This document shows, one piece after another, positions 1 to 6,220 of a stretch of DNA of 14,686 bases. How positions within the stretch are numbered: position 1 is the stretch's first letter; each line of letters begins with the position of its first letter. A program made the translations under genes and the position numbers. Origin of the DNA: CAYSSG01 sp964433635. GTDB taxonomy: Bacteria > Atribacterota > Phoenicimicrobiia > Phoenicimicrobiales > Stramentimicrobiaceae. The notes beneath the pieces were generated by a model. It was not told where the DNA came from. It did no database searches and worked only from the letters and a program-made list of their open reading frames with translations. The DNA is taken from the NCBI GenBank assembly GCA_964433635.1, contig CAYSSG010000043.1, positions 1 to 14,686 of the forward strand, written 5' to 3'.

Positions 1-902
1 TCAGACCTGAGATCATCGGTTTTGTCCTGGGCTCCTTAGCAGCTGCTTTAATCTTCAAAGAATTCAAACCACGAGCAGGTTCGGCACCTTTAATCCGGTT
101 TGTGTTAGGATTTTTAGCCATGATTGGCTCTTTAGTCTTTTTAGGTTGTCCCTGGAGAGCACTGCTTCGCCTTTCCGGTGGTGACGGTAATGCATTATTC
201 GGTATAGCAGGATTAGTCGCTGGAATTTCAATAGGTATTTTCTTTATCAAATCAGGTTATGATTTGGGGCGTAATCGAAAAACCAGATCTCTGTTTGGCT
301 GGATAATGCCCTTTATTATGGCTGGGCTTTTTCTGTTACTTATTTTTCAAACCAAATTACCCACCGGAACAGTCTTTTTCAGCAGCGAAGGGCCCGGTTC
401 TCAACATGCTCCGGTCCTGATTGCATTTGCCATAGCTATTGCTATTGGCTTTATTGCTCAAAGGACCAGATTTTGTACGGTTGCTGCAGCCAGGGATGTT
501 ATTCTTATTAAAGATAATTATCTATTTACCGGTGTTGCCAGTCTTGTAATAGCAGCCTGGATAAGTAATATGATTTTGGGACAGTTTAATCCGGGATTTC
601 AAGGTCAGCCAGTTGCCCATACCAGCCAAATCTGGAATTTTGGAGGAATGGTTCTGGCAGGTCTGGCTTTTACACTGGCAGGAGGATGCCCCGGCAGGCA
701 GCTATTCCTCTCCGGTGAAGGAGATGCTGATGCTGCAATTTTTGTATTGGGCATGATTTTTGGAGCAGGATTTGCTCATAATTTTGCTACTGCCAGCTCT
801 GGAGCAGGACCCGGTGCCTGGGGACCGGCCGCAGTCATAGCAGGTTTAATTATCTGTCTGATTATTGGGTACAGCATGAGTGATTTAGTAAAAAAGAATT
901 AG
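1..902 (+). CDS. yedE: YedE/YeeE-family selenium-cluster membrane transporter (5' partial)
   Basis: A polytopic membrane protein, probably importing a selenium- or sulfur-containing species. The reading frame is open from the first complete codon (position 3), so the N-terminus lies outside the window; a GTG at 102 is internal to the conserved sequence and is not the start. Two copies of a Gly-Cys-Pro-x-Arg block (about 144-158 and 684-700), each followed by Leu-Ser-Gly-(Glu)-Gly-Asp, plus a TRFC-TVAAARD block (about 463-495), are the repeated cysteine motifs of the YeeE/YedE (DUF395) fold. About six or more hydrophobic segments are visible. Family knowledge: this YedE type is linked by gene neighbourhood to selenium metabolism, and the next three genes match that neighbourhood exactly. 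Its TAG stop overlaps the AGGAGG of the next gene, indicating a single transcript. The substrate is inferred, not shown. Confidence 0.88.
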   Translation, partial: RPEIIGFVLGSLAAALIFKEFKPRAGSAPLIRFVLGFLAMIGSLVFLGCPWRALLRLSGGDGNALFGIAGLVAGISIGIFFIKSGYDLGRNRKTRSLFGWIMPFIMAGLFLLLIFQTKLPTGTVFFSSEGPGSQHAPVLIAFAIAIAIGFIAQRTRFCTVAAARDVILIKDNYLFTGVASLVIAAWISNMILGQFNPGFQGQPVAHTSQIWNFGGMVLAGLAFTLAGGCPGRQLFLSGEGDADAAIFVLGMIFGAGFAHNFATASSGAGPGAWGPAAVIAGLIICLIIGYSMSDLVKKN

Positions 903-916
903 GAGGATTTATTAAA

Positions 917-1129
917 ATGAGTGAAAAATTTGATGTAAGAGGACTTTCCTGTCCACTTCCGGTAGTAAAAGTTAAGAAAAAATTGGCAGAACTTCAAGAA
1001 GGTACTTTAGAAGTAATAGTTGATACCGGAACCGCCAAAGATAATGTGACACGTATGGCTAACAATGCCGGCTGGAAAGTAGAAGTAAAAGCACAGGAAG
1101 ATGAATATCTGTTAACTATAACTAAATAA
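917..1129 (+). CDS. yedF: TusA/SirA-like sulfurtransferase domain protein (short YedF type)
   Basis: A 70-residue cytoplasmic carrier protein of the TusA/SirA/YedF family. The family signature Cys-Pro-x-Pro is present at residues 12-15 in the context LSCPLPVVK; this cysteine carries a persulfide in TusA and probably a sulfur or selenium atom here. It consists only of the TusA domain; many YedF proteins also have a C-terminal DsrE-like domain, which is absent. The start is supported by AGGAGG ten bases upstream. The gene lies 14 bp after the transporter and 22 bp before the cysteine desulfurase, so it is the natural relay between uptake and the PLP enzyme. The function is inferred from family and context. 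Confidence 0.85.
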   Translation: MSEKFDVRGLSCPLPVVKVKKKLAELQEGTLEVIVDTGTAKDNVTRMANNAGWKVEVKAQEDEYLLTITK

Positions 1130-1151
1130 CATAAAACAAGAGAGGAAAATA

Positions 1152-2303
1152 ATGATCTATTTTGATAATGCTGCTACATCCTATCCTAAACCGAAGGCGG
1201 TAACTGAAGCTATTCTTTGCTTCATGGATCATATTGGAGCAAGCCCGGGACGTTCCGGTCATCGTTTATCCATTGAAGCAGGTCGGATACTATACCAGTG
1301 CCGGGAAAATCTGGCTGAATTATTTCATGTAGCTGATCCGTTAAGAATTATCTTTACCTCAAATGCTACTGAAGCAATTAATCTGGCACTAAAGGGGTTT
1401 TTACGTTCGGGAGACCAGGTGATTACCAGCAGCATGGAACACAATTCAGTCATGCGTCCTCTCCGTGAGTTAGAGCAAAAAGGTGTTCAGGTACAGGTTA
1501 TCCCCTGCTCTAGGGATGGTTCTCTCAATCCGGAACATGTTGAGAAGTCAATTAATCAAGATACGACCCTCATTGTTTTGAACCACGCTTCGAATGTAAC
1601 CGGAACGTTATTGCCCATTAGGCAAGTGGGTCAAATTGCCAGAAAATATAATATTTTGTTTCTGGTCGATGCAGCCCAGACAGCCGGTGCCTATCCATTA
1701 GACATGGATAAAGACCAAATAGACCTGCTGGCTTTTACCGGGCATAAAAGCCTCTTTGGACCAACAGGCACCGGAGGGCTGGTAATTGGAGAAAATGTAG
1801 AAATTCATAGGATTCTTCCTCTTAAGACCGGGGGGACCGGCAGCCGCTCAGAATCAGAAATTCATCCTGATTTCCTGCCGGATATATATGAAAGCGGGAC
1901 TCCCAATATTGCCGGAATAGCCGGATTAAATGCCGGAGTCTCCTATATTCTGGCCAAAGGAATCCAGGACATCCATCACTATGAACTTGATCTATGTCAA
2001 CAATTAATTTCCGGTTTAAGAGAAATCCCGGGTGTAACGGTATACGGAAAAGATGATATAGAAGCAAGAGCACCTGTTGTTTCCTTCACTATTTCCGGAC
2101 AATCTCCTTCTGATATTGGCTTAAAGCTGGATGAAAAATATGATATCATGTGTCGGGTTGGTCTGCATTGTGCCCCTGCTGCCCATAAGACGATCGGTAC
2201 TTTTCCTGTTGGTACAGTTCGTTTTAGTATGAGCTTATTGAATCGCAGGCAAGATGTAGAAAATGCAATGATTGCAGTTAGGAAAATCGCAGCAGGAAAA
2301 TAA
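1152..2303 (+). CDS. Class V aminotransferase-fold cysteine desulfurase / selenocysteine lyase-like enzyme
   Basis: A 383-residue PLP enzyme expected to release sulfur from cysteine (or selenium from selenocysteine) as a protein-bound persulfide or perselenide. Visible motifs are the phosphate-binding TSNATEAINLAL block (69-80), the EHN histidine (His97) that stacks on PLP, Asp173 and Gln176 in VDAAQ, the Schiff-base Lys199 in FTGHKSLFGPTG, and the mobile-loop catalytic Cys340 in VGLHCAPAAH. Length and loop type fit the group II desulfurase subfamily usually found beside YedE/YedF genes rather than housekeeping IscS. The start has a GAGAGGA ribosome site and lies 22 bp after the TusA-like gene. 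Whether it prefers selenocysteine cannot be read from sequence. Confidence 0.9.
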   Translation: MIYFDNAATSYPKPKAVTEAILCFMDHIGASPGRSGHRLSIEAGRILYQCRENLAELFHVADPLRIIFTSNATEAINLALKGFLRSGDQVITSSMEHNSVMRPLRELEQKGVQVQVIPCSRDGSLNPEHVEKSINQDTTLIVLNHASNVTGTLLPIRQVGQIARKYNILFLVDAAQTAGAYPLDMDKDQIDLLAFTGHKSLFGPTGTGGLVIGENVEIHRILPLKTGGTGSRSESEIHPDFLPDIYESGTPNIAGIAGLNAGVSYILAKGIQDIHHYELDLCQQLISGLREIPGVTVYGKDDIEARAPVVSFTISGQSPSDIGLKLDEKYDIMCRVGLHCAPAAHKTIGTFPVGTVRFSMSLLNRRQDVENAMIAVRKIAAGK

Positions 2304-2322
2304 CCTGAAAGGATTTTATTAA

Positions 2323-2553
2323 ATGGATGAAACAAAACAAAAAAGTGTGGTGATTTTCTATTCTACCAGTGCGGCAATCAGGACCGAAAGTCTGGCTAAA
2401 AAACAACATCTTGCAGTCAAACTGGTTCCGGTACCCCGACATCTCAGCTCAGATTGTGGTATTTGTTTAAGCTTTTATGCTGATGATTCAGGGAATATAA
2501 AAAAAATATTAAGTGAAAATAAAATAGAATTTGACGCCATCCATACTTTATAA
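2323..2553 (+). CDS. DUF3343 family small protein of the selenium cluster
   Basis: A 76-residue soluble protein matching the DUF3343 pattern: an N-terminal strand with a small Ser/Thr-rich turn (FYSTSAAIRTE), a Pro-Val-Pro-Arg-His block, then Ser-Ser-Asp-Cys-Gly-Ile-Cys (Cys45 and Cys48), where family members keep at least one cysteine. DUF3343 proteins recur at the end of yedE-yedF-desulfurase clusters; their biochemical role is not established, though the conserved cysteine suggests a sulfur or selenium carrier (inference). The start lies 19 bp after the desulfurase stop with AAAGGA upstream. It is the last gene of the operon; the next gene is convergent. Confidence 0.82.
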   Translation: MDETKQKSVVIFYSTSAAIRTESLAKKQHLAVKLVPVPRHLSSDCGICLSFYADDSGNIKKILSENKIEFDAIHTL

Positions 2554-2571
2554 AATAAGGTATAATCGAAG

Positions 2572-2608
2572 GGAGTCAGATATTGTCCAAAAATCAATCC
2601 CTGACTCC
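2572..2608. repeat. Imperfect palindrome, REP-like, possible bidirectional terminator
   Basis: Arms ggagtcagatattg (2572-2585) and caatccctgactcc (2595-2608) pair over 14 bp with two mismatches around a 9-nt loop. On the plus strand the second arm runs into tttctctt, so it could end the selenium operon. The ends resemble the GGGGTCAG...CTGACCCC palindromes at 6135-6193 and 8510-8558. The right arm also encodes the last codons of the convergent VOC gene. Confidence 0.5.
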
Positions 2609-2992
2609 TTTCTCTTCATCATGAAAAATAGGTTTAACCGGCTCTCCAATCTCTATGATATTCTTATCATAATCATAAAATCTCAAAACCCTCTGCTTCC
2701 AGGGCTGTTCTTCAATGGGGTGAATAAATTCAAAATGATGCTCTTTTAAGGTGCTTTCTATTTCTTCCAGATTCTCTTCCTCGAAATACAGCTCAAAATG
2801 ATTGGAGTATCTTTGAATAGGATAATTGTTAATTAATGATTGAAAATGTGTTTTTTGATGGATAGCAAAATCCCCCTCAAATACCACATTTTCTCCATGG
2901 TCTGCTTTAACCTTCTGCTTTAATATTTCTTCATATAAAAACCTTGAACGATTCACATCTTCTACCACGATCAAAGGACAGATATACTTCAT
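2594..2992 (-). CDS. VOC-fold (glyoxalase/bleomycin-resistance-like) protein
   Basis: A 132-residue single-unit vicinal-oxygen-chelate protein. The opening ICPLIVVEDVNRSRFLYEEIL is the usual first strand and helix of a VOC half-module. NHFELYF (64-70), a helix of LEEIESTL type, and the terminal RVLRFYDYDKNIIEIGEP (101-118) complete the fold; Glu114 and/or Glu117 near its end fit the usual metal-ligand position. The substrate is unknown; proteins of this size include lyases, dioxygenase-like proteins and non-catalytic binders. The ATG has an AGGAGG (3011-3015) 18 bases upstream, unusually far, and no closer in-frame start codon is visible. The last residues (KGVRD) and the stop are encoded within a palindromic repeat. 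The gene is convergent with the selenium operon and appears independent of it. Confidence 0.75.
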   Translation of the reverse strand: MKYICPLIVVEDVNRSRFLYEEILKQKVKADHGENVVFEGDFAIHQKTHFQSLINNYPIQRYSNHFELYFEEENLEEIESTLKEHHFEFIHPIEEQPWKQRVLRFYDYDKNIIEIGEPVKPIFHDEEKGVRD

Positions 2993-3105
2993 AAAACTTT
3001 TTTCTTTTGACCTCCTTTTTTTATTAAATTCAGGAAATCAGATGACGATTGCTATAAATATAGCATAATTATCATCTTTTTTCTGGTCTATATTACAAAA
3101 TAAAA

Positions 3106-3120
3106 CAGGGGACGGCTCTA
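3106..3120 (+). repeat. Half-site resembling a REP-type palindrome end
   Basis: The string acaggggacggctct has the GGGGACGG-TCT look of one end of REP-type palindromes, and similar strings occur at 13614-13632 and 14640-14654. No complementary arm was found nearby, so this is at best a degenerate half copy. The rest of the 2993-3233 gap holds the promoter of the next gene and no other ORF. Confidence 0.25.
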
Positions 3121-3170
3121 TCGCAAAGTCTGAATCAAGGGCTAATCCACTGTTTTCGTTTCAGCTTCTT

Positions 3171-3199
3171 TTATAGTAAAATGACAAAAAGAATATAAT
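3171..3199 (+). promoter_or_regulatory. Candidate sigma-70/sigma-A promoter for the secreted protein gene
   Basis: A perfect TATAAT at 3194-3199 lies 17 bp downstream of TTATAG (3171-3176), a poor -35 match. Transcription would start near 3206, giving a leader of about 28 bases that contains the AGGAGG at 3222-3227. The -10 box is persuasive; the -35 is weak. Confidence 0.45.
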
Positions 3200-3233
3200 A
3201 TAAGCTAACAAAAAATAATACAGGAGGTTTCCC

Positions 3234-4490
3234 ATGAAAAAGAAAAATAAGTTGTCTCTTTGTGGTTTTTTTCTTTTGCTCTTTGTTGTGTTTTTAGTAC
3301 TGTTCAGTACCTCTAGTTTCGCACAGGAATTTTCTGCCCAGATCAAGATTACCCAACCTGAGGAAACATATCATTTCGATTATTTTGTGAAGGATCACCT
3401 CTACCGACTGGAGGGTGAAGACAGCAGCGGTGAACCCATCGTCATCATTGCCAACCGACAGGAAGATTCCTTTATTGGTCTGCATCCGATTATGAAGTTT
3501 TACATGGAATTTACCAGAGAAGAAATGTTTTTGTTTAATCCTATCATTGGATGGGAAATGCTTACCCAGAGTTACCAGGAAGAGAAAGTTGGAACAGAAG
3601 TGATGAATGGTCTGAAATGTGAAAAATATGCTTATACACAAGAAGGGATGAACGGCACTATTGAAGCCTGGTATTCCCCTGAATTAAAACAGCGGATAAA
3701 AGTCATTGTTCCTTTAATGAACCCGGAACAAAGTACCTTTGAGCTACTCAATATACAAGTGGAAGCCCAGAATGAAAAATATTTTATGGTCCCTGAGGAT
3801 TATGAAAAGATGACCTCTTTGGAAGACTTAGAAGAACAAATGCAATCAGAAACAAACGTTCAGGATAGTGTAACATCAAGCTTGGAGATCCTTGAAGGTG
3901 AAGCCCCGATCGGTAGAACCATCAATGCAGGAGGCGTACTGAAGGCTCAAGTTAGACCTTCCCTGGAAAAAAACCTGGTTATTGAGAATCGAAGCGATAC
4001 CGATGCCTCAATTGTGGTTATCTCTTATCGTGCAGGAGAAACGATTCATAATCAGATCATTGAAAAAACGATTTCACCAAAAGCCAAAACAAAACCATCC
4101 TTCAGCAAAAGTTTGAACGTTGATTTAATCGAGATAAAGGTCAATGAGGGAACTGTCAAAGCAACTGTTTTACAAGAGTCCTTTTTTGCAGATGAAATTG
4201 CACGAAATGAATATTACCTCTTTGAAAATGCCGGGCAGGGATTATTCTTCAGTGAGGATAAACACATCCGTTTAACGATTATCGGTGATAATGAAACAGC
4301 GGCCGTTTCGCAATTTGAAATCACTTTCTTCAAAGGAGAATATCAGGATCCCATCGAAAAAACAGAACTGTCTCTGCAAAAAGGTGAAAGCAGAAACTGG
4401 GAATTTCAACCGGGGGAGGTTAAAACAGTGGATATTGTCACCGGAGACTCCAATGGCGGGGTAAAAGTTATATTAGAACAATTCCGCTAA
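3234..4490 (+). CDS. Secreted two-domain protein, LolA/DUF4412-like N-terminal half
   Basis: A 418-residue exported protein. Residues 1-31 are a typical signal peptide: Lys-rich start, long Leu/Phe/Val core, then SSFA-Q as a likely signal peptidase I site. Residues about 32-190 alternate short strands (FSAQIKI, YRLEG, IVIIANRQEDSF, KCEKYAYT, GTIEAWYSPEL, IKVIVPL) in a way that resembles the half-barrel LolA/LolB/DUF4412 lipid-binding fold. After an acidic linker (about 190-220) comes a second all-beta region (about 225-418) with GGVLKAQVRPSLEKNLVIENRSD and a closing GEVKTVDIV, which I do not recognise. The start is certain: AGGAGG precedes the ATG by 6-7 bases. It is a single gene with its own promoter. 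Family assignment of the N-terminal half is tentative. Confidence 0.7.
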   Translation: MKKKNKLSLCGFFLLLFVVFLVLFSTSSFAQEFSAQIKITQPEETYHFDYFVKDHLYRLEGEDSSGEPIVIIANRQEDSFIGLHPIMKFYMEFTREEMFLFNPIIGWEMLTQSYQEEKVGTEVMNGLKCEKYAYTQEGMNGTIEAWYSPELKQRIKVIVPLMNPEQSTFELLNIQVEAQNEKYFMVPEDYEKMTSLEDLEEQMQSETNVQDSVTSSLEILEGEAPIGRTINAGGVLKAQVRPSLEKNLVIENRSDTDASIVVISYRAGETIHNQIIEKTISPKAKTKPSFSKSLNVDLIEIKVNEGTVKATVLQESFFADEIARNEYYLFENAGQGLFFSEDKHIRLTIIGDNETAAVSQFEITFFKGEYQDPIEKTELSLQKGESRNWEFQPGEVKTVDIVTGDSNGGVKVILEQFR

Positions 4491-4787
4491 TAAAAAATGA
4501 ATGATCATAACTGCTCTCGATATGGCAAACAATAAAGGATATCAGGAAATTGTTCAGCTACAGAACAGTAAAGTTCGGAAGATAGTTAGTAGTTATAAAT
4601 GGGTTCATGTCCAGGTTGCTTGATCCGGACCCGTACTGAAGTGTTATCGTTGATGACGGTATCATTGATGGTGGCCTTACTATCAAGAGCAAACCGGTAT
4701 GGACTCGAGAAAGGGTATAACGGCAAGTGATCTTATCAATTCTATTTTGAAAAGAAATATTCTCTCTCTTCAATTTTAAAAAACCAT
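4491..4787. other. 297-bp gap with possible decayed coding fragments
   Basis: No intact gene was found. On the plus strand, an open frame from ATG 4501 runs 40 codons to TGA 4621 (ending SSYKWVHVQVA). In the next frame, from about 4637, a protein-like stretch SVIVDDGIIDGGLTIKS followed by KPVWTRERV ends at a TAA near 4718, with a TGA just before it. The two pieces could be remnants of one gene broken by a frameshift and stop codons, but I do not recognise the family and chance cannot be excluded. Confidence 0.25.
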
Positions 4788-5294
4788 TTATTTTACATAT
4801 TGTACCAACTCATCAATTGACTTCCGTCTTCTCATACCTGGTTTCTCTGCTGGATAGCCAATTGGTGTAAAGGCAATGGGTTCCATACCGGGAGAAAGAT
4901 TAAGAAATTTTCTGGCGGCCTCCGGATGAAAGGCACCAACCCAGCAGGTACCCAGCCCCAGATCAGTGGCTTGCAGAATAAGATGGTCCATCGCAATGGC
5001 TGCATCCACATCCACATAATTCTTTCCATCCCGACGCACCCAATTTTCCTGGGGAATACCACATATCCCTATGACATAAGGAGCCTGGACAAACCATTCC
5101 TGGGAATATATCTTTCTTAATTCATCTTTAAAAGGCTTCGTTTTGATAATATAGAGTTTAAAACTCTGTATATTACAGGCAGTGGGAGCTATTCTTGCTG
5201 CCTCCAATAGCTTATCGATGACTTCAGATGGTATATCATCTGATTTATAAGCACGAACACTATATCTTTTTTTAATCACTTCCTGGAACTCCAT
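4788..5294 (-). CDS. Nitroreductase-family FMN flavoprotein (small type)
   Basis: A 168-residue cytoplasmic NAD(P)H-dependent FMN oxidoreductase of the nitroreductase superfamily, compact compared with the usual 180-220 residues. Visible are the N-terminal FMN phosphate-binding KKRYSVRAY (8-16), APTACNIQSFKLYII (36-50), AMDHLILQATDLGLGTCWVGAF (the central flavin-contact and dimer region) and the C-terminal PIGYPAEKPGMRRRKSIDELV typical of the family. Physiological substrates in this superfamily are diverse (quinones, nitro compounds, flavins), so no specific reaction is assigned. An AAGGGAG ribosome site precedes the ATG. The gene is probably transcribed alone; both flanks are about 300 bp without intact genes. 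Confidence 0.88.
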   Translation of the reverse strand: MEFQEVIKKRYSVRAYKSDDIPSEVIDKLLEAARIAPTACNIQSFKLYIIKTKPFKDELRKIYSQEWFVQAPYVIGICGIPQENWVRRDGKNYVDVDAAIAMDHLILQATDLGLGTCWVGAFHPEAARKFLNLSPGMEPIAFTPIGYPAEKPGMRRRKSIDELVQYVK

Positions 5295-5595
5295 ACTAAT
5301 TTTCTCCCTTCTTCATATGATTGTAGATCAAAACATTTACAATGTACGAATAAGCCCTGATTCGCCTGCAGCTTCTTTCAAGGCACATGTGAAAATATGA
5401 TACCTGATTGAATGTCATGCCACTCAAAACATTTTTAGATATTGTTTACCTCTTTTGAAGGTGCATGAATCCAGACAATCCCTGAGGAATTCAGAATAAA
5501 AATTCCGATTTCTTATCCATTTATGCTTTCAGTTAAGAATAACATAGATTTTATGATTTTGGAATCAATTCTCAACAGACTAACCTCAAGATTGT
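5295..5595. other. 301-bp intergenic gap
   Basis: It contains the ribosome site of the nitroreductase gene (near 5300-5315, minus) and presumably its promoter, though I see no convincing -35/-10 pair. One minus-strand frame at 5435-5512 reads EIGIFILNSSGIVWIH and so on, vaguely PAS-like, but is bounded by stops on both sides. Nothing else is recognisable. Confidence 0.4.
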
Positions 5596-6093
5596 TTACA
5601 GGAAAGGGATAAACATGGGAACGCTCTTTTGATATTCTCTATACTTATCACCAAATTGATCAATCAGGAATTTCTCTTCATAGCGGGAAGAAAAATAATA
5701 GAAAAAACATATCACCAGCCAGACCAGGAAGGCTAAAATGGAATAACTGAAAACAACAAAGCTAAAAAATAAGAGTATAGAACCAAAATACATAGGATGT
5801 CTTACGATGCTGAATACCCCGCTTGTTACAATCCCGGTTTCTTTCTCTGTTTTTTTGAAAATAATCCGATGGGATGTAAAAATAAAATAGCTTCCGGTTA
5901 GAAAAAATAATAAAAACAAGAGCAGCGCAATAATCCAGGATGGTGTCCCAATAATCTTGTTTGAATATTTTAAGATAAATAGATCAAGAACAACAACTGA
6001 CACAAAGACTAGAAAAAGGATGAGCTGTCCTATATCGTTAAGGGCATGTTCACCTGCCAGGTTATGATGTTTTTGGGAGTGAGATGAATCCAT
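5596..6093 (-). CDS. Isoprenylcysteine/phospholipid methyltransferase-like membrane protein
   Basis: A 165-residue integral membrane protein of the ICMT/PEMT-like methyltransferase superfamily. About four hydrophobic segments are visible (about 22-42, 53-73, 104-121 and 122-134). The C-terminal catalytic signature is clear: SGVFSIVRHPMYFG (91-104), Glu139-Glu140 in SSRYEEKFLIDQFGDKYREYQ, and the closing SVPMFIPFL. In this superfamily the RHP and EE elements bind S-adenosylmethionine at the membrane face. I place the start at ATG 6093 because AAGAAGGA lies about ten bases upstream; the frame is open to 6195, but those extra 34 codons run through a palindromic repeat and have no ribosome site. 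The acceptor substrate (lipid or modified cysteine) is unknown. Confidence 0.82.
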   Translation of the reverse strand: MDSSHSQKHHNLAGEHALNDIGQLILFLVFVSVVVLDLFILKYSNKIIGTPSWIIALLLFLLFFLTGSYFIFTSHRIIFKKTEKETGIVTSGVFSIVRHPMYFGSILLFFSFVVFSYSILAFLVWLVICFFYYFSSRYEEKFLIDQFGDKYREYQKSVPMFIPFL

Positions 6094-6134
6094 CTGTTTA
6101 AAGTCCTTCTTAATATTTTTTAACCTTGCCCTCA

Positions 6135-6193
6135 GGGTCAGCCCGTAAGACATCACTAAACATAAAGATGGTGATATTTCAAGAGCTGACCCC
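6135..6193. repeat. Degenerate REP-like palindrome (59 bp)
   Basis: The left arm (6135-6156, beginning gggtcagcc) and right arm (6172-6193, tgatatttcaag then agctgacccc) pair over about 22 bp with roughly five mismatches, separated by about 14 bases. The right arm is closely similar to 8537-8558 and to the half copy at 7604-7624. It sits between the lipoprotein stop and the ribosome site of the methyltransferase gene on the same strand, and creates a spurious 5' extension of that gene's reading frame. Confidence 0.6.
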
Positions 6194-6220
6194 ATGATTC
6201 ATTTTCTGATCCCAGGATTT

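Noticed and set aside
1822..2335. Minus-strand open frames inside the cysteine desulfurase gene
   Set aside because: The plus strand encodes a complete PLP enzyme with all catalytic residues; the antisense frames are shadows without ribosome sites.
4621..4623. TGA considered as a possible selenocysteine codon because of the nearby selenium genes
   Set aside because: No flanking Cys/Thr redox motif, no conserved downstream reading frame and no SECIS-like hairpin were seen; the same frame soon hits tandem TGA codons.
5435..5512. Minus-strand frame EIGIFILNSSGIVWIHAPSK that looks faintly like a PAS domain strand pair
   Set aside because: It is only 25 codons between stops, with no start and no continuation in adjacent frames that I could join convincingly.
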